A stretch of DNA of 9,716 nt. It comes from Candidatus Glassiibacteriota bacterium (GTDB lineage Bacteria > Gemmatimonadota > Glassbacteria > GWA2-58-10). This document shows positions 6,225 through 9,716 of the stretch, in pieces. The position numbers and the translations under genes are program-made. Where the stretch lies: contig JAFGTO010000064.1 of assembly GCA_016934095.1 (NCBI GenBank), forward strand, positions 1-9,716, in the 5' to 3' direction. The notes under the pieces are model-generated. The model had not been told where the DNA came from and did no database searches. It was given only the letters and a program-made list of their open reading frames with translations. Numbering within the stretch: position 1 is the first letter of the stretch; every line of letters starts with the position of its first letter.

Positions 6225-7385
6225 ATGAACGGTAGACAGCGGGTAATGGCCGCACTGGACCACCGGCCGGTGGACCGACTGCCGCTGGGTTTTTTTGCAG
6301 TCGATTACGATACGGTACAAAGGGTGCTGGGGCATGAAACCTACCTCAGGGCCAAGGCAAAAAGCCAGGTGGCTCTATGGGAGGGGCGGCGGGACGAGGT
6401 GGCCCAGTCCTGGCGCGAGGATGCCATAGAGTTTTACCGGAAGATGGCTATGATCGACATCATACCGGTCGGCGCCATGGCTTCCTCAGTGCTCCCGCCC
6501 AGGGATTACGAGCCGGAGAGGCCTGAAAAAATCGATGAGGTAACCTGGAAGGACCGGCAAGGAAGGGTATTCCGTTTTTCAGAACAGACAGGAGACATAA
6601 CCTGTATCGATGACCCGGTGCTCGATTCGCTGCAGTTCAGAGCAGAGGATTTCCCGGTGCCGGAACGGATAGACACACCGGATGAGAGCTGTTTCGAGGT
6701 GGTGGATGCAGTGATCGGGGAGTTCCGCGGGGAACGCTTCATCACTGGACCTGCAGGCAACGAGGCGGCCATGGTCATGCTGGGAGGCAATTACGAGCGG
6801 GGACTGCTGGAGTTCGCCCTGAACCCGGAAGCCGTACGCGCGGCCCACCGCCAGGCATTGGTCCTCGGCGAGCTCGAGGACCGCTGCTACATCCGGCCGG
6901 GGCAGGATGGAGTACTCTGGGGAACGGATTTTTCCTATAAAAGCGGGCCGATGATCTCCCCGGAGATGTTCCGCAGCATCTGCCTGCCGAACATCAAGGA
7001 GCGGGTGAAGCAGGTGAAAGCCAGGGGAATAAGGGTCCTCAAGCACGCCTGCGGCAACAACGAGCTGCTGATGGATTATTTCCTGGAGGCCGGGTACGAG
7101 GCTTACCAGTCGGTCCAGACCAGCGCCGGGATGGACCTGGAGAGCCTTTATCTGCGGTACGGAGACCGGATGGCCTTGTGGGGAGGGGTGATGGTGGAGC
7201 ACCTGGTTAACGGTACTCCCGAAGAGGTGCGCGCCGATGTCGAAAAGGCGTTCCGCATCGCCGCCGGCGGCCAGGGTGGCTTCATCCTCGGCACCAGCCA
7301 TTCAGTGGCGGTGGGCACCCGCTATGAGAATTTCATGGCCATGATCGAGACCGCCATGAGGCTGAACGGGCGCTGGGGAGTCTGA
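6225..7385 (+). CDS. Uroporphyrinogen decarboxylase (URO-D)/MtaA superfamily protein
   Basis: The 386-residue cytoplasmic protein opens with NGRQRVMAALDHRPVDRLPL, the usual N-terminal pattern of the URO-D/MtaA/CmuA superfamily. This is a TIM-barrel family that includes heme-pathway decarboxylases and zinc-dependent corrinoid or coenzyme M methyltransferases. Further signs are GPAGNEAAMVMLGG in the middle, LKHACGNN with His274 and Cys276 (the HxCG region that helps bind zinc in methyltransferase members), and GGVMVEHLVNGTPEEV near the end, matching the family's GG-x-GTPEEV block. The heme enzyme is usually somewhat shorter and differs around these motifs, and no other heme genes are nearby. 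A methyltransferase-like or unassigned role is therefore more likely than HemE. No corrinoid protein gene is visible. An alternative start at 6207 would add six residues. Confidence 0.82.
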   Translation: MNGRQRVMAALDHRPVDRLPLGFFAVDYDTVQRVLGHETYLRAKAKSQVALWEGRRDEVAQSWREDAIEFYRKMAMIDIIPVGAMASSVLPPRDYEPERPEKIDEVTWKDRQGRVFRFSEQTGDITCIDDPVLDSLQFRAEDFPVPERIDTPDESCFEVVDAVIGEFRGERFITGPAGNEAAMVMLGGNYERGLLEFALNPEAVRAAHRQALVLGELEDRCYIRPGQDGVLWGTDFSYKSGPMISPEMFRSICLPNIKERVKQVKARGIRVLKHACGNNELLMDYFLEAGYEAYQSVQTSAGMDLESLYLRYGDRMALWGGVMVEHLVNGTPEEVRADVEKAFRIAAGGQGGFILGTSHSVAVGTRYENFMAMIETAMRLNGRWGV

Positions 7386-7581
7386 GGGCCGTAGCTCCGG
7401 GAAGGCCTGCCGGGCGGCGGTGAGTATAACGGTCTTTATACTTTCAGGCGGATGGTTTGACAGGCTATACCCGGTGGAATTATTTTCCGGAGACGCGGTT
7501 ATCAGGGACATCTTGTATTCTGCTGCACAGCCTTAAGATATTGATTCGAGATTGATTTCTGCCGGAAAAAGGGAGGGAGCC
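7386..7581 (+). promoter_or_regulatory. Intergenic region with promoter and inverted repeat before the first propeller gene
   Basis: A perfect -35 TTGACA (7457-7462) is followed 18 bp later by TATTTT (7481-7486), a moderate -10. The start would be near 7493, with a leader of about 90 nt. Just upstream, GTATAA (7424-7429) and TTATAC (7436-7441) form a perfect inverted repeat with a 6-bp spacer, a possible regulator site. No intrinsic terminator for the preceding gene was seen. Confidence 0.45.
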
Positions 7582-8934
7582 ATGTATCTTGCCGATCTTG
7601 AGGGAAACAAGCTGTTCAGGGTATGGTTAAGGCGTCTGCCGTGGTACGTGTACTTATCGGTGCCGGTGTTTGCGATGGTCTTATTCCATTCCCCGTTACC
7701 GGCCCAGGTCAATAACTCGCCCTGCATCGTCGAGACCAGGGAATATCCCGGTAAGGACCGGGCCATGTGGCGCGGCTTGTATGCAGCCAGGGACGGCAAG
7801 GTCTACACCGGGCTTTGCGGCGAGGGAGGGAGCGCACATTTCTACCAGTACGACCCCGGCACGGACTCCCACCGGTGTATCGCAGATATCGCCGAGTTCC
7901 TGGGGGAGAGGGGCAAGGGGATCAGGACTTCGGGCAAGATCCATTGCCGACCGGTCGAGGACAGGCAGGGCAATATCTATTTCATCTCGATGAACGACGG
8001 GGCCGGGCCCAGGAGTATCGATTACACCAGTTGGCAGGGCGGGCACTGGATCAGGTACGACCCTAGCCGGGACAAGCTGGAGGATCTCGGCCTGGTCGAC
8101 CGCGGAGTGGGCTGCTACCCCCTGGCCATCGATGAAGACCGCAACCACCTTTTCGGGATAACTTTCACCGGCTATCTTTTCAGGCTCGATATCGCGAAGC
8201 GGGTCAGCACCAACCTGGGAAGGGTGGACAACTGGGACATCTGCCGCGATATTGTCTGCGATGACCAGGGCAATGTCTACGGCTGTTTCCCGGTGTCGAG
8301 AGTCTGGAAATACGATGCCGAAAAAGGCAAGGTCATAGACCTGGCAGTTGAGATACCTTACGATCCCACGATTTTCCCGACCCAGCTCAACAACCCGATG
8401 ATCGACCGCTCGACCATCTGGAGGGCGGTCGAGTGGGACCCTGTCGGGAAGGCGGTTTATGGTATTACCTGCGGCAGCGGCTCGATCCTCTTCAAATACG
8501 AGCCTCACCAGGGGCCGGAGGGCAGGGTGTCCGCCCTGGGCCGTCTGTGCGATGGCAAGTTCCTCGAAAAGGACAATTACAAAGCCATCCCTTACTCGCC
8601 CCTGGCTTTCGCCCTGGACAGCAGGAACAGGAAGGTCTATTTCGTCCCCTCGGCCAGGGAGTACGCTATCGGCTCGTACGAGGAGACTTTCGGCAGCAGC
8701 GAAGACCACCACCTGATCATGTATGACCTGAAAGAGAACAGGCGGGTCGACCTCGGGGTGCTGCGCACTGCGGACGGCCGCCGGGTCTTCGGCTGCGAGG
8801 CCGCCTCCTGTGGCCCGGACGGTACGGTCTATCTCTGCGGCCAGGCCAGGGTGAAAGACCCTGCCAATGCAACCTGGTTTATCGGAGACATCCCGCTCGC
8901 CCTGCACCTGATAATTTATCGGCCCGGTAGCTGA
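7582..8934 (+). CDS. Exported beta-propeller-like protein (first of a tandem pair)
   Basis: The product is 450 residues from ATG 7582, which has an AGGGAGGGAG Shine-Dalgarno tract at 7570-7579. A TTG at 7552 is in frame but lacks such a site. A signal peptide is likely: a basic n-region to residue 20, hydrophobic WYVYLSVPVFAMVLF (21-35) and cleavage after LPA (39-41). The mature protein is built from six or seven repeats of about 45-60 residues. Each contains a G-x-[VI]-Y strand and a later Y-[DE]-P or Y-D-x strand, as in GKVYTGLCGEGG, GNIYFIS, GNVYGCF, KAVYGITCGSGS, RKVYFVPS and GTVYLCG. That spacing is typical of beta-propellers. I do not recognise a specific enzyme family, and no catalytic residues can be assigned. 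It is probably periplasmic or secreted and binds or cleaves an extracellular ligand. The next gene is a paralogue that starts 77 nt downstream. Confidence 0.8.
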   Translation: MYLADLEGNKLFRVWLRRLPWYVYLSVPVFAMVLFHSPLPAQVNNSPCIVETREYPGKDRAMWRGLYAARDGKVYTGLCGEGGSAHFYQYDPGTDSHRCIADIAEFLGERGKGIRTSGKIHCRPVEDRQGNIYFISMNDGAGPRSIDYTSWQGGHWIRYDPSRDKLEDLGLVDRGVGCYPLAIDEDRNHLFGITFTGYLFRLDIAKRVSTNLGRVDNWDICRDIVCDDQGNVYGCFPVSRVWKYDAEKGKVIDLAVEIPYDPTIFPTQLNNPMIDRSTIWRAVEWDPVGKAVYGITCGSGSILFKYEPHQGPEGRVSALGRLCDGKFLEKDNYKAIPYSPLAFALDSRNRKVYFVPSAREYAIGSYEETFGSSEDHHLIMYDLKENRRVDLGVLRTADGRRVFGCEAASCGPDGTVYLCGQARVKDPANATWFIGDIPLALHLIIYRPGS

Positions 8935-9011
8935 GTGCCGCTGACTGGAAATGATACGACTGTCCACTTGAGTAATGCAGCAATAGATCTTCAACTGGGA
9001 GGGCCCGGTAA

Positions 9012-9716
9012 ATGGCTTGCCGAAAAAGACTAATGACACTGATGCCTCCGGTCGCTGTGCTCTTGTTCCTTTTCGCCGCAGAACCACCTGTCCTGGCCCA
9101 GGACTGGGCCAAGCCCGATATCGAGTTCCTCCAGCGCATGGACCTCAGGGAGCTGGGCTATCCGCTGGTAAATGAGATTCCGGTCAACAGCAGCGCCATC
9201 ACTTCCCTGATCACTGCCGGCAATGGGAAGATTTACGGGGGGACCTGCGGGGAAGAGGCTTACCTGTTCGTTTTCGACCCGGCTATCAACAAGGTAAGGC
9301 ACCTGGGAAAGGTAAAGGGGCAGGAGGCGATCCATCATTCCCTGGTCGAGGGCAAAGACGGCCTGATCTATCTCGGTACCGGAAAAAACCCTTTCGTGGA
9401 AACACCCATCTCACCGGGAGGGATAGGCAAGGAGTACATTGATGTGACCCTCTGGCGCGACCTCAGGGGCTGTTTCAAGGGCTATCCGGGCGGGCATCTC
9501 TACCTCTACGACCCGAAAAAGAGCGACCGGCAGGTGAAACTGCCTCAGATGGAGTGCGAGCTGGTGGACCTGGGTATCCCGGTGCCGGAAAACTCGGTCT
9601 ATGCCCTGGCTGTCAGCCCGGACAAGGATAAAATCTACGGCCTGAGCTACCCGGACGGGCACTTTTTCATTTTCGATATCGCTGGCCGGCAGTTCCGGGA
9701 CCTGGGCGAGGTGGAC
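9012..9716 (+). CDS. Exported beta-propeller-like protein, partial (second of the tandem pair, 3' end outside window)
   Basis: The frame from ATG 9012 stays open to the last base, giving 235 residues without a stop. GGGAGGG at 8997-9003 lies 8 nt upstream and supports this start. Residues 1-29 form a signal peptide: MACRKR, then hydrophobic VAVLLFLFAA, with cleavage after VLA before Gln30. The mature part shows the same repeat style as the preceding protein: GKIYGGTCGEE, GLIYLGTG, GGHLYLYDPKK and DKIYGLSYPDGHFFIFDIA. Several blocks align with it, notably G-K-[VI]-Y-x-G-x-CGE and GGH-x(2)-YDP, so the two are paralogues from a duplication. No function can be assigned beyond an exported propeller fold. 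An unusual insertion of about 30 residues precedes the GGH block. Confidence 0.82.
   Translation, partial: MACRKRLMTLMPPVAVLLFLFAAEPPVLAQDWAKPDIEFLQRMDLRELGYPLVNEIPVNSSAITSLITAGNGKIYGGTCGEEAYLFVFDPAINKVRHLGKVKGQEAIHHSLVEGKDGLIYLGTGKNPFVETPISPGGIGKEYIDVTLWRDLRGCFKGYPGGHLYLYDPKKSDRQVKLPQMECELVDLGIPVPENSVYALAVSPDKDKIYGLSYPDGHFFIFDIAGRQFRDLGEVD

Noticed and set aside
7696..9087. 463-codon minus-strand open frame across the first propeller gene
   Set aside because: The plus strand has a signal peptide, a good ribosome site and repeat structure. The minus frame is low in complexity and also crosses into the next gene.
1..9716. CRISPR arrays, tRNA or rRNA genes
   Set aside because: No regularly spaced repeats and no tRNA-like cloverleaf or rRNA segments were seen in the window.

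Overview
The window looks like chromosomal DNA from a Gram-negative (diderm) bacterium, moderately to highly GC-rich and probably an environmental lineage. The diderm inference rests on a LolA-like periplasmic carrier next to a LolD-type ATPase, and on several exported proteins. Most genes use clear Shine-Dalgarno sites and ATG starts. I cannot name a phylum or species from the sequence alone.

Layout. (1) Positions 1-706 hold the right-hand part of an IS630-family insertion sequence. Its left end lies outside the window. Its transposase is split over two frames at a run of seven A. (2) 707-884 is AT-rich and carries a near-consensus sigma70 promoter. (3) 885-3428 is a tight plus-strand operon: a LolD/MacB-type ABC ATPase, a radical SAM enzyme with a cysteine-rich C-terminal domain, and an exported LolA-like carrier. 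No membrane permease for the ATPase is present, and the IS sits where an upstream partner gene could have been. (4) 3558-5918 on the minus strand encodes a 786-residue multi-pass membrane protein resembling the TMTC/GT-C class, with a C-terminal TPR array. It faces the Lol-like operon tail to tail and has its own strong promoter overlapped by a palindrome. (5) 5919-6224 is a divergent intergenic region with a chain of hairpin-forming repeats just before the next gene. (6) 6225-7385 is a uroporphyrinogen decarboxylase/MtaA-superfamily protein. (7) 7582-8934 and 9012-9716 (cut by the window end) are two tandem exported beta-propeller-like proteins that are clearly paralogous.

How they may work together. 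The ATPase, radical SAM enzyme and LolA-like carrier are spaced as one transcription unit. They suggest a dedicated route in which a molecule is modified in the cytoplasm, or a lipid/lipoprotein is made, and then moved across the periplasm by a Lol-like path. The substrate cannot be read from the sequence. The right half reads as an accessory neighbourhood: a large membrane glycosyltransferase-like TPR protein, a URO-D-family enzyme and two secreted propellers. The propeller pair is the other coherent unit. The most interesting candidates are the ABC-radical SAM-LolA operon and the repeat-rich leader before the URO-D-family gene.
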